Positions 36,691 to 46,400 of a DNA stretch of 64,000 nucleotides are shown piece by piece. How positions within the stretch are numbered: position 1 is the first letter of the stretch; each line of letters starts with the position of its first letter. The position numbers were made by a program, and so were the translations under genes. This DNA is from Pseudomonadota bacterium (GTDB taxonomy: Bacteria; Pseudomonadota; Alphaproteobacteria; Sneathiellales; Sneathiellaceae). The notes beneath the pieces are model-generated. The model saw nothing but the letters and a program-made list of their open reading frames with translations. It searched no databases and had not been told where the DNA came from. The DNA is taken from contig JANSXH010000006.1 of the NCBI GenBank assembly GCA_024743055.1, positions 62,001 to 126,000 on the forward strand, written 5' to 3'.

Positions 36691-36824
36691 GCCTCGTTTT
36701 CGTTTTTTTTAGGACTTGAGAAAATTACCCATATTCTGTCTAATCACTTGCAATATCAGTTTGCCCCCCGGGCCTCAAAGACCGGCAGGTCAGCAACTGA
36801 AACGACTTATGGAAGAGGGAGCGG

Positions 36825-37382
36825 ATGACTTCTAAATTGTTTTCAAAATTTGCCTTAGTTCTTATTGCCGTCAGCCTGTTTTCACTTAGCTCAAAGACAT
36901 CCTACGCGCTAGATCCGGAAAACACGCTGTATCTGGATCTTGAAGGCGGCCGTGTTGTCATAGAAATGTTACCGGAACTAGCTCCGCAGCATGTTGCTCG
37001 TATCAAGGAGCTCACCCGTGAGAAATTCTATGACGGGGTTAAATTTCACCGCGTCATTGAAGACTTTATGGCGCAGACCGGAGACCCGACGGGAACCGGT
37101 CGCGGTGGATCCGGCCGCAAGCTGCGTTCCGAGTTTTCAGAAACACCGCATACCCGCGGCGTCGTGTCCATGGCGAGAGCCCAGTCTCCCCATAGTGCGG
37201 ACAGCCAGTTCTTTATTGTCCTGGCCGACTCGCCCCATCTGGATCGTAAATATACGGTCTGGGGCCGGGTCGTCGAAGGCATGGAGTTTGTTGATCTGAT
37301 CGAAAAGGGTATCGGGCGCAGTGGCCTGGTCCGCGATCCAGACATCATTGTCCAGATGCAGGTTGCAGCGGACGCCGAGTAA
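36825..37382 (+). CDS. Periplasmic cyclophilin-type peptidyl-prolyl isomerase
   Basis: PPIase of 185 residues with a signal peptide (about 1-28). The cyclophilin core has FYDGVKFHRVIEDFMAQTGDPTGTGRGGSG, followed by the active-site strand with SADSQFFIVLAD. The catalytic Arg is in FHRVI. It likely assists folding of exported proteins. The ATG is preceded by GGGAGCGG. It is convergent with an SDR gene, with an 8-bp-stem hairpin across the junction. Confidence 0.93.
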   Translation: MTSKLFSKFALVLIAVSLFSLSSKTSYALDPENTLYLDLEGGRVVIEMLPELAPQHVARIKELTREKFYDGVKFHRVIEDFMAQTGDPTGTGRGGSGRKLRSEFSETPHTRGVVSMARAQSPHSADSQFFIVLADSPHLDRKYTVWGRVVEGMEFVDLIEKGIGRSGLVRDPDIIVQMQVAADAE

Positions 37383-37395
37383 GTCTTACAATTTT

Positions 37396-37417
37396 CGGCC
37401 GCTAAATACAGCGGCCG
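37396..37417. other. GC-rich inverted repeat at a convergent gene junction
   Basis: CGGCCGCT, loop AAATAC, AGCGGCCG: a perfect 8-bp stem between the cyclophilin and SDR genes, overlapping the SDR stop. There is no U-tract on either side, so it is more likely a 3'-end stabiliser than an intrinsic terminator. Confidence 0.5.
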
Positions 37418-38157
37418 CCATCAACTTCAAGAGCGACACCTGTAATAAAGGACGCATCGTCCGAGGCCAGCCACAAGGCGGCATGAGCCAAATCACGCGG
37501 TGTATTTTCACGTCCTAACGGAATGGTGGCGACGAATTTATCCCGTATTTCCTGCGTATCGACACCTCCCATAAACTCAACGGCCATTGGCGTGTGGGCG
37601 AAGACAGGACAGAGCGCATTAACCCGCACCTGATTGGGCGCCAGCTCCACGGCCATGGACTTCGACATGGTAACAACTGCTCCCTTACTTGCATTGTACC
37701 AGGTCAGACCAGGACGCGGGCTGAGGGCTGCCGTTGAGGCGATATTGATAATATTGCCACCCTTTTCCATCATGTGAGGAACGATGGCTTTTGTCGTCAG
37801 AAAGATACTTCGGACATTGACGTCAAAGATCTTTTGAAAGGTGTCATCCTCTACATCAAACATGGAGCAGTTTCTTTGCGGCATGCCTGCATTGTTGACG
37901 AGAATATCGATGCCACCGAGGGCGTCCAGGGTCTGTTCAGCTAAGCCTCCCACATCTGCCGCATTCGTTACATCCGTGCGGTTCATCACAGCTTGAAAAC
38001 CTGCATCTGTGATTGCCGCAGCAACCTTACCAGCCGCTTCCTCGTTAATATCACTGACGATGACCTTGGCACCTTCCCGGGCGAACAGTGTCGCCATGCC
38101 TTCGCCAAAGCCGGATCCTGCTCCTGTGACAATGGCAACTTTATCCTTCAACCGCAT
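37402..38157 (-). CDS. SDR-family NAD(P)-dependent oxidoreductase
   Basis: Classical short-chain dehydrogenase, 251 residues. The cofactor motif TGAGSGFGEG follows the N-terminal MRLKDKVAIV, NNAG lies mid-way, the catalytic YNASKG tetrad region follows, and the C-terminus reads FITGVALEVDGGRCI. ATG 38157 is preceded directly by GGAGGAA and is preferred over an upstream TTG at 38169. The substrate is unknown; glucose-1-dehydrogenase-like labels in databases are generic. Confidence 0.9.
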   Translation of the reverse strand: MRLKDKVAIVTGAGSGFGEGMATLFAREGAKVIVSDINEEAAGKVAAAITDAGFQAVMNRTDVTNAADVGGLAEQTLDALGGIDILVNNAGMPQRNCSMFDVEDDTFQKIFDVNVRSIFLTTKAIVPHMMEKGGNIINIASTAALSPRPGLTWYNASKGAVVTMSKSMAVELAPNQVRVNALCPVFAHTPMAVEFMGGVDTQEIRDKFVATIPLGRENTPRDLAHAALWLASDDASFITGVALEVDGGRCI

Positions 38158-38256
38158 CTTTTCCTCCAATTGATTTTTGGAGGATAGTCGACTGTCAGGT
38201 CACTAATGGCAAGAGCTTTGCCCAAAAATTCCGAAATTTAGGAAAGTGGATGAGTA

Positions 38257-39963
38257 TTAGGCAGCGTTTAAACGCACACGGGATTCAGGAAGAACCAGAC
38301 TTACGACCGTACCTTCGCCGTATTTACTTTCCAGTTCCAGCTTACCATCATGCATTTCCGCAAGATTTTTGGACAACGGAAGGCCAAGACCAGTACCCTG
38401 ATATTTTCTGTTATTCTCACAATCAATCTGCACAAAGGGTGTCAGAGCCTTGGGAATATCATCAGATTTAATGCCAATCCCATTATCGGAAACACTGATT
38501 TTGAGCCCGTCGCTTTCCGGGTGCTTGACACTAGCAACGATACGGCCACCACAAGGTGTGAATTTTATCGCGTTAGTAAGCAGGTTGATCAAAATCTGTT
38601 TGAGCATCCGTCTATCCCCATAAACCTGAGGGAGAAGGGGATCAAATTCGAGCTTGATATTGATGTCGTTTTCAATAGCTCGTTGTTGGGTAAGGCGCAC
38701 ACATTCGTTTACCAGGATATCAATTTCAATATCCTCCTCCTTGATGGAGGTTTCCCCCGATTCTATTTTTGAGAAGTCCAGAATATCATTGATGAGATCT
38801 AAAAGATGAGCGCCACTTGCTCGAATGTCTTCTGCATATTCCAAATATTTCTCGGTTCCAATCGGTCCAAGCATCTGGCTCTTGATTACTTCCGAAAACC
38901 CGATCACCGCATTAAGGGGCGTGCGCAACTCATGGCTCATGTTGGCCAGGAAAGTGCCTTTAAGTTGAGAGGCATATTCCGCTTCCTCTTTCGCATGCTC
39001 CAGAAATTCCTCGATCTGGACTCGTGCCGAGATATCCCGGATAATCAGTTGAAGAATTCTCTTCTCTCCGTAGAGGAGAGAGGAAGCATCCAGCTCAACA
39101 TCAATCCTCTTGCCATCAGGTGTAAAAATGGCCGATTTTTGTGAAGGGAGAGGATCGTTGGACGCAACCGATTCTGCCGCACCGAAATAAGGTTCCAGTT
39201 CATCAAGATCGTTTGTCGGAAAGAAAGACCGGATCTGTTTGCCAATCAAATCATATTGGTCTTTAGCTTTGAGCAGTTTTAAAGCGGCTTCGTTGACATA
39301 AATGATAAAGCCATCTTTATGGGCTATTATTGCGTCCGGAGATAGTTCCACCATCTTGCGGTAGCGGTCTTCATTTTCCTGCAATGCATTCTCGGCCAGC
39401 CGGTTTGCTGTGACATCAGTATAGGTGGCGACGCACCCACCACCGTCAATTAAGGAATTGAAAGTGACTTCCACGACCTTACCATTTTTAAAAACCCGGT
39501 CGGTTTTTTGAGATATTCCGTCCTTGATGATTTCCATGACGGTTTCGACAAACTTTTCTTTTTCTCTACCAACACCTTCATATTTGTCAAAATTTGCGGC
39601 AAGAAGCTCTGTAAAATTAGGTTTAGTTCTCAGAAACTGTTCGTCATATTCACAGATTTGGGCGAACTGGCTGTTCCATTCGGCAAGATTGTAGTCACTA
39701 TCAAAAACGCAGATGCCAATCTGTACATTTTCAAGGACCATATCGAAGGAGGAGAGTGTTGGCCGAGATGAAGTTTCTTTTCCCCCGGGCCGATCACTGG
39801 ATCGTTTCATAGCCGTCATGGCCCATAGTAAAGCGACCAATGACATGCCAAAACCTGCATAAACCAAGAAGTTGCTGCTAAGCCAAATTAAAATGGCGAA
39901 CAGGCTGCAGAGCGCAATGGCGGCTGCGACCCATCTATATTCTGAAAAATCCTTCAGTTTCAT
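38257..39963 (-). CDS. PAS-domain sensor histidine kinase of the PleC/DivJ type
   Basis: Membrane sensor kinase of 568 residues. Two N-terminal helices (about 12-30 and 33-51), a PAS-like domain (about 72-190), a second PAS (about 197-315), then HisKA with the phospho-acceptor His344 in NMSHELRTPLNAVIGFSEV, and HATPase motifs INLLTNAIKF, DNGIGI and GTGLGLPLSK. The stretch after the His (LGPIGTEKYLEYAEDIRASG) is typical of kinases that signal to DivK and PleD in alphaproteobacteria. No response regulator is adjacent. The signal is unknown. Confidence 0.92.
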   Translation of the reverse strand: MKLKDFSEYRWVAAAIALCSLFAILIWLSSNFLVYAGFGMSLVALLWAMTAMKRSSDRPGGKETSSRPTLSSFDMVLENVQIGICVFDSDYNLAEWNSQFAQICEYDEQFLRTKPNFTELLAANFDKYEGVGREKEKFVETVMEIIKDGISQKTDRVFKNGKVVEVTFNSLIDGGGCVATYTDVTANRLAENALQENEDRYRKMVELSPDAIIAHKDGFIIYVNEAALKLLKAKDQYDLIGKQIRSFFPTNDLDELEPYFGAAESVASNDPLPSQKSAIFTPDGKRIDVELDASSLLYGEKRILQLIIRDISARVQIEEFLEHAKEEAEYASQLKGTFLANMSHELRTPLNAVIGFSEVIKSQMLGPIGTEKYLEYAEDIRASGAHLLDLINDILDFSKIESGETSIKEEDIEIDILVNECVRLTQQRAIENDINIKLEFDPLLPQVYGDRRMLKQILINLLTNAIKFTPCGGRIVASVKHPESDGLKISVSDNGIGIKSDDIPKALTPFVQIDCENNRKYQGTGLGLPLSKNLAEMHDGKLELESKYGEGTVVSLVLPESRVRLNAA

Positions 39964-40025
39964 AACCTTCGGTGATTATCCCGGACCGGAAATACAACAA
40001 GCGTATAGCGTTAGGGACATAGTAA

Positions 40026-40062
40026 AAAAACAGTCTTAATATGAGGTTTACAAACTGTTTTT
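40026..40062. other. Inverted repeat upstream of the DUF502 and kinase genes
   Basis: AAAAACAGT (40026-40034) and ACTGTTTTT (40054-40062) are perfect complements around a 19-nt loop, in the 215-bp gap between divergent genes. It could be a regulator site or a weak terminator-like element; I cannot tell which. The rest of the gap shows nothing I recognise. Confidence 0.4.
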
Positions 40063-40178
40063 ATGGTTACTAAAAAATTCGTAAGACGGCAGGGATGGTA
40101 AATGTTATTGTGCGGGCAGATTTTACGACTATATGTATGCCGAAACCATTGTATTTCTTAAGGTATTAGTGACCGGAT

Positions 40179-40937
40179 ATGCGAAAAAAAACGCCTGAAA
40201 CAGAAGAAGACAGTGCGGGTAAGAAACCCTTGCTGGTGGAACCTGCGCAAAAGCCTGGCCTGTTCGCCCGGCTCAGGACCTATTTCCTGACAGGGATCGT
40301 GGTCACAGCGCCAATCGCCATCACTATCTATCTAACCTATGTTTTTGTGACCTTTGTTGATGCAAATGTAAATCCGCTTATTCCTGTTCGGTATAACCCA
40401 GAGACCTATTTACCCTTCAGTATTCCGGGATTAGGGGTGTTTGTTGCAGTCTTCGCTCTGATCCTCATTGGTTTTCTGACAGCAAACTACCTTGGAAGAG
40501 CCCTGCTGGTTTTTGGTGAGCGGATTGTCGGTCGCATGCCCGTCGTTCGGTCGATCTACAATGCTCTGAAACAAATCATGGAAACGGTTCTGGCCCAGTC
40601 CGGAACATCCTTTCGTGATGTCGTCGTCCTTGAGTATCCGCGCAAGGGAATATGGGCTGTCGCTTTTGTCACCAGTCAAGCGAGAGGGCAGGTAGATAAG
40701 ATGAATGAGGATGAAATGATTAGCATCTTCATGCCGACAACTCCGAACCCGACCTCCGGTTTTCTGCTTTTTGTCCCCAAAAAAGACTTAACCTATCTCG
40801 ACATGACGGTTGAGGAAGGGGTGAAGCTGGTTATTTCTGCTGGCATGATCTGGCCAGATGGCGATATGCCTGCAGACAAGAAAGAGCCAGGGGAAGATAC
40901 TGACCCGAGCGATCTGCCTGAGAAAAAGTCAGCCTGA
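40179..40937 (+). CDS. DUF502 family membrane protein
   Basis: Conserved inner-membrane protein, function unknown, 252 residues. Two membrane helices lie at about 35-56 and 85-108, with FLTGIVVTAPIAITIYLTY and an intervening segment, followed by a soluble domain containing RMPVVRSIYNALKQIMETVL and PTTPNPTSGFLLFVP, the DUF502 landmarks. The C-terminus is acidic. Its stop overlaps the end of the convergent recG gene by 9 bp. Confidence 0.9.
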   Translation: MRKKTPETEEDSAGKKPLLVEPAQKPGLFARLRTYFLTGIVVTAPIAITIYLTYVFVTFVDANVNPLIPVRYNPETYLPFSIPGLGVFVAVFALILIGFLTANYLGRALLVFGERIVGRMPVVRSIYNALKQIMETVLAQSGTSFRDVVVLEYPRKGIWAVAFVTSQARGQVDKMNEDEMISIFMPTTPNPTSGFLLFVPKKDLTYLDMTVEEGVKLVISAGMIWPDGDMPADKKEPGEDTDPSDLPEKKSA

Positions 40938-43022
40938 TTTCAAAAACTTAATCGCGTTATCTCGCTCAAACAGATAGAGCAAGACCCGAAGTGCTTGTCC
41001 ACGGGAGCCATTTAGCTGACCATCCTTTTCGAGGATAAGGCGGGCATCGTCACGGGCAATGTTTAGAAGTCTGGAATGGGCCTGAAGGTCGGCCAGTTTG
41101 AATTCCGGCAATCCGCTTTGTTTAGTTCCCAGCAGTTCCCCAGCACCGCGCAGGCGTAAATCTTCCTCTGCGATCCGAAAGCCATCCTCAGTTTCCCGCA
41201 TGATGGCAAGGCGGGATTTTTGAGTTTCTCCCAAAGGCCCGGTATAAAGAAGCAGGCAGGTTCCTGGCAATCCGCCGCGACCAACACGCCCTCTTAACTG
41301 ATGTAGCTGAGCCAGTCCGAAGCGCTCCGCATGCTCAATAATCATAACGGTCGCTTCCGGCACATCAACGCCGACTTCAATCACTGTCGTCGCCACCAAT
41401 ATTTTAAGATCACCGGACATGAAGCGCTGCATGGTTTCATCTTTTTCGTCCGCCTTCATGCGACCGTGAATTAGACCGACAGCACCACCGTAAAGCTGCT
41501 CAAGATAGCGAAACCGTTCTGTTGCCGCCGCAACATCCAGAACATCGGATTCTTCCACCAAGGGACAGACCCAATATATCCTTTCTTCCGCCTCTATCTT
41601 GCGCTTAAGACCTCTTGCCACATCATCCAGCCGATCCAGGTCGATGGCGCGGGTATCCACCGGCTTCCGCCCAGGGGGTTTCTCGTCAATGATCGACACA
41701 TCCATATCGCCATAGGCTGTCAGAGCAAGAGTTCGGGGAATAGGAGTGGCTGTCATCACCAACACATCAACACCGCCATTCTCCTTCCGCCCCTTATCGC
41801 TTAAGGCAAGACGCTGGTGGACGCCAAAGCGGTGTTGCTCGTCGATAATGGCAAGCCCAAGATCGTGAAACGCGACATCTTCTTGGAATAACGCGTGAGT
41901 GCCAACGGTAATCTGGACCTCGCCATTTGCCAGATTTTCAAGTAGAGCTTCTCGTTTCTTACCTTTAAGACGACCGGTAATCAGCTCGCATCTCAAGCCA
42001 ACTGCTTCAACAAGGGGCTGGATACCATCGTAATGCTGCCGAGCCAAAATCTCCGTCGGGGCCATAATGACGGCTTGGCTGCCCGATTCTATGGCCTGAA
42101 TCATCGCCAGAAGCGCAACAACGGTCTTGCCGCTCCCCACATCCCCTTGCAGGAGTCGAAGCATACGGTGTGGCGCCGCGAGGTCGGCGCTGATTTCACT
42201 CAATGATCTATTCTGGGCATTGGTCAGCTTATAGGGCAGGGCACTCGTTATTTCCGACTGCAACTTGGCTGTGCCAGGTAAGGACCTACCCGGTTTTCGT
42301 TTCATACTCCGACGCACCAATTCGAGGGCAAGCTGATTTGCTAGGAGTTCGTCATAGGCGAGCCGCTGCCGTGCTGTTGTATCCCGTTCCAAATCCTCCG
42401 GAGAGGTGGGCGAATGGGCTTTAATGACGCTCTGCTGCCATCCCTCCCATTGTTCACGGGTGAGAAGGCTGGGATCATTCCATTCAGGAAGATCCGGCAG
42501 GTCTGGAAGAAATTGTTTCGACGCCTTGATAAAGGTCGTATTCGTCAGCCCCGCGGTCAATGGATAGACCGGCTCAAACAAAGGAAGCGCGTCTTTGTCT
42601 TCCGGCTTGGCAATATGATCCGGATGGGTCATCTGGTAGGCGCCGTTATAGTCTTCCAGCTTGCCGCTGATCAGACGCAGCTGCCCTTCAGGAAGCTGGC
42701 GTTTGAGATAGTCCTCCCGTCCATGGAAAAATACCAGGGTCAAAGGGGCTTCGCCGACGGCGCCCGAAATTCGATAGGGAACGCGACGATTTGGCGGCGG
42801 GCTATGTTGCAGAACCAGAAAGCTGGCGACAATATTTTCCTCTATCAGATCCTGGCTGAGAGTATCCGCCTCTATCCTCGTCACCATACCCGCCGGAAGG
42901 TGCCAAACGAGATCAATAATGTTCGGTCCGGCGACCTTTTCCAGGAGGCTGGCAAGCCGGGGGCCAATGCCGGTCAGGTTCGACACAGGATTAAACAGAT
43001 TGAAAAGAATTTCCGGCCGCAC
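40929..43022 (-). CDS. recG: ATP-dependent DNA helicase RecG
   Basis: Branch-migration helicase that remodels stalled forks and Holliday junctions. From GTG 43022 it is 697 residues, beginning RPEILFNLFNPVSNLTGIGPR, the usual alphaproteobacterial N-terminus. A GTG at 43040 is possible, but GAGGAA lies just upstream of 43022. The wedge/OB domain is N-terminal, the Walker A GDVGSGKT is at about 293-300, the DEQH box is in IIDEQHRFGV, and motif VI QLRGRVGRG is present. It is divergent from sdhE-mfd, so three repair-linked genes share this gap. Confidence 0.96.
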   Translation of the reverse strand: MRPEILFNLFNPVSNLTGIGPRLASLLEKVAGPNIIDLVWHLPAGMVTRIEADTLSQDLIEENIVASFLVLQHSPPPNRRVPYRISGAVGEAPLTLVFFHGREDYLKRQLPEGQLRLISGKLEDYNGAYQMTHPDHIAKPEDKDALPLFEPVYPLTAGLTNTTFIKASKQFLPDLPDLPEWNDPSLLTREQWEGWQQSVIKAHSPTSPEDLERDTTARQRLAYDELLANQLALELVRRSMKRKPGRSLPGTAKLQSEITSALPYKLTNAQNRSLSEISADLAAPHRMLRLLQGDVGSGKTVVALLAMIQAIESGSQAVIMAPTEILARQHYDGIQPLVEAVGLRCELITGRLKGKKREALLENLANGEVQITVGTHALFQEDVAFHDLGLAIIDEQHRFGVHQRLALSDKGRKENGGVDVLVMTATPIPRTLALTAYGDMDVSIIDEKPPGRKPVDTRAIDLDRLDDVARGLKRKIEAEERIYWVCPLVEESDVLDVAAATERFRYLEQLYGGAVGLIHGRMKADEKDETMQRFMSGDLKILVATTVIEVGVDVPEATVMIIEHAERFGLAQLHQLRGRVGRGGLPGTCLLLYTGPLGETQKSRLAIMRETEDGFRIAEEDLRLRGAGELLGTKQSGLPEFKLADLQAHSRLLNIARDDARLILEKDGQLNGSRGQALRVLLYLFERDNAIKFLKSG

Positions 43023-43176
43023 GTGGGTTCCTCGCTTCACTCCAGTCTACATTGTGAAATGTTTCAAAGGCCCAGGTCAATGACCGTGCAAGAAAATCGG
43101 GTGAACCGCGGGTTCCTGCTGACAGAGGCGAAAAGAAAGGCTATATCCTGTCTCCTATCTCCTGAGAGCTTGTTAA

Positions 43177-43452
43177 ATGACCGAAAATATTGAAATCCGG
43201 CGCAAACGCCTTATTCATCGTTCCCGTTATACCGGCATGAAAGAAACCGATTTATTGCTGGGTGGATTCGCCAATGAGTATGTCAAAGGCTTCTCCTCGG
43301 ACGAGCTCGACATATATGAAAGCTTGCTGCAAGCAGGGGATCCAAACATCTATGTCTGGGCTGTCGGCCGGGAACAGGTTCCGGAAGAATATGATACTCG
43401 GGTTATGGACCTCCTAAAGAAATTTTGTACCTTTGATCAGAGAAACACCTAG
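43177..43452 (+). CDS. sdhE: Succinate dehydrogenase assembly factor SdhE, with atypical TGxxE
   Basis: Flavinylation factor that helps attach FAD to SdhA. The 91 residues have the family fold and DLLLGGFANEYV and WAVGREQVPEEY landmarks. The signature RGxxE, highly conserved across the family, here reads TGMKE (YTGMKETDLLLG): the Arg is Thr, encoded by ACC at about 43231. Gly and Glu remain. Whether this affects activity is unknown. It lies 9 bp upstream of mfd, in a common alphaproteobacterial order. Confidence 0.9.
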   Translation: MTENIEIRRKRLIHRSRYTGMKETDLLLGGFANEYVKGFSSDELDIYESLLQAGDPNIYVWAVGREQVPEEYDTRVMDLLKKFCTFDQRNT

Positions 43453-43461
43453 TCTGAATTG

Positions 43462-46400
43462 ATGAACGAAGTCAGCTTAAACTTCCCAGCATCCGATCTT
43501 TCGGCCCTTGTTCGTCAAAATCAGTCCTTCACGATTGAGGCAGTTCCGGAAGGATATGATGCGTATTTGCTGGCCCAATTGGCAAACAGCCATGATCAGG
43601 ATTTGCTGGTTATACTGCGCGATGATCTCAGGATGTCGGCTGCGGAAGCCACGCTGCGCTTCTTTGATCCAAAGCTGGATATCATCAGCTTTCCCGCATG
43701 GGACTGCCTACCCTATGACAGAGTATCTCCCAATCCTGAAATAGTCGCACAACGCATGACGAGCCTTGGGAAAATGACGGACCCGGCTCAAAGACCTCGG
43801 ATTTTTCTCACAACCATCAATGCGGCCACCCAGAGAATCCCCCCTGTCGAAATGGTCCAGGGCAGTCGTCTCGCTGTACAAACAGGGGACAGTCTCAATG
43901 GCACTGAGCTATCCGCTTATTTGATCGCTAATGGCTTTAGTCGGATCGGGACAGTAATGGAACCCGGCGAGTTTGCAGTAAGGGGAGGGCTCATCGATAT
44001 CTTTCCTCCAGGTGCTGAAAATCCGGTTCGCCTTGACCTGTTCGGAGATAAAGTCGACGACATTAGAGAATTCGATGCTCTAACCCAAAGGTCCGTCGGC
44101 AAACTGAACAGATTGGAATTTACAGCGGCGGCGGAATTCCTTCTGGATGATGTTTCAGTACCGCATTTCCGCTCAGGCTACAGATCGGAGTTTGGAACTA
44201 TTACCGCTGACGATCCTCTCTATGAAGCCGTCAGTGAAAAACGGCGCCATGCCGGGATGGAGCACTGGCTGCCACTGTTTCACGAAAAACTTGCGACCCT
44301 GTTCGATTATCTTCCCAATGCAACCATCTTTATGGATCATCTGGTGGAGGAAGCCTTAACCGCCCGCCAAGAAACCATTACCGATTATTATGAAAGCCGC
44401 CGAGATGCAGTTCCTACGGGCGGGGCTGATTACAAACCGCTCCCTCCTGAGAAACTTTACATTCGGGATGAGGAATGGCAACAACTGCTGGCAGATCATA
44501 AAGTCGGTGTTTTTACCCCCTATCGCAGCGGTCGGACGGAAGCATCTGTCCTAGATGCAGAAGGGGCACTTGGACGGGATTTTGCACCAGAGCGCAACCT
44601 GCCGGACAGCAATATCTATGAGCATGTCAAACAGCATATGATCGATAAGCTTGCACAGGGAAAACGGGTTATTCTGTCGCATTTCTCAGAAGGATCGAAA
44701 GCGCGCAACAAGACGGTTCTCGCAGATCATGATATCGAACCGGTTCAGGAAATTTCATCTTTCTCCGATCTGCCCAATGACAAAAATATCGTCTCTCTGA
44801 CAGTTCTCGGCTTGGAAAGAGGGTTCGAGACCCCGGATTTCGTGATCATCAGTGAGCAGGATGTGCTTGGAGATCGCCTTGTCCGTCCGCGTAAATCCTC
44901 TCGGCGCGGGGAAAATTTTATTGCCGAAGCCTCTCAGCTATCCCCAGAGGATTATGTTGTTCATGTGGATCATGGCATTGCTCAATATGAGGGCCTGACC
45001 ACGATTGATATCTCCGGCGCGCCCCATGATTGCGTCACCCTTCTTTACGCGGGGGGCGATAAAATCTATCTGCCCGTTGAAAATATCGAGATGCTATCCC
45101 GCTATGGCGGCAGTGATATGGCCGTTGTCCTCGACAAGCTCGGGGGATCAGGATGGCAGGCCCGTAAGGCCAAACTGAAGAAAAAGGTCATGGAAATGGC
45201 CGATCAATTGATCAAGATCGCCGCAGCGCGACAACTTAGAAAGGCGGAGCGCCTGACACCGGCGGATGGTCTCTATGCAGAGTTCTGTGCTGATTTTCCC
45301 TATGAGGAAACGGATGACCAGTTAAAAGCTATTGATGATACCCTCAATGACTTGAGTGCCGGCAAACCAATGGACCGGCTAATCTGTGGTGACGTCGGCT
45401 TTGGTAAAACCGAAGTTGCACTTCGGGCTGCGTTTACGACAGCTATGGCCGGCAAGCAGGTCGCAGTTGTTGCGCCAACAACCTTGCTTTCTCGCCAACA
45501 TTTTAAGGGATTTTCAGAGAGATTTGCTAATTTACCGATCAGAGTTGGGCAGCTCTCCCGCATGGTTACGACCAAAGAAGCTAATCAGACAAAAGCGGCC
45601 CTGGCAGAAGGCCAAGTGGATATCGTAATCGGAACCCATGCCTTGCTTGGAAAATCTATCAATTTCAAGGATTTGGGTCTGGTTATTGTCGATGAAGAGC
45701 AGCATTTCGGAGTTGTCCATAAGGAACGGCTTAAAGAATTACGGGCTGATATCCATGTCCTGACCCTGACGGCGACCCCAATTCCCCGGACCTTGCAGCT
45801 AGCCATGACCGGTATTCGGGATCTCTCTATCATTGCCACTCCGCCGGTTGACCGGCTGGCAATCCGCACTTTTGTTCTACCATTTGATCCGGTCGTTATT
45901 CGGGAAGCTCTTCTGAGGGAGCATTATCGCGGTGGACAGAGTTTCTTCGTTTGCCCCCGTGTCAGTGACCTTCCTGAAGTTGGGGAGTTCTTGCGAGAGC
46001 ATGTTCCGGAAGTCAAATATGTAACGGCCCATGGGCAACTCCCGGCGAAGGAACTGGATTCGGTCATGAACGCCTTTTATGACGGCAGTTATGATGTACT
46101 GGTCGCCACCAATATTGTTGAATCTGGCCTGGATATCCCATCCGCCAATACGTTAATCACCTATCGCGCTGACATGTTCGGCTTGGCCCAGCTCTATCAG
46201 ATACGGGGCCGGATTGGCCGATCCAAGACCCGCGCCTATGCCTATCTGACTTTGCCACCACGTAAGCGCCTTACTGATGCTGCAGAAAAACGTCTACATG
46301 TCCTGCAGTCCCTGGACACCTTAGGGGCCGGATTTACCCTTGCCAGTCATGATCTTGATATTCGTGGTGCGGGGAACCTGCTCGGAGATGAGCAGTCGGG

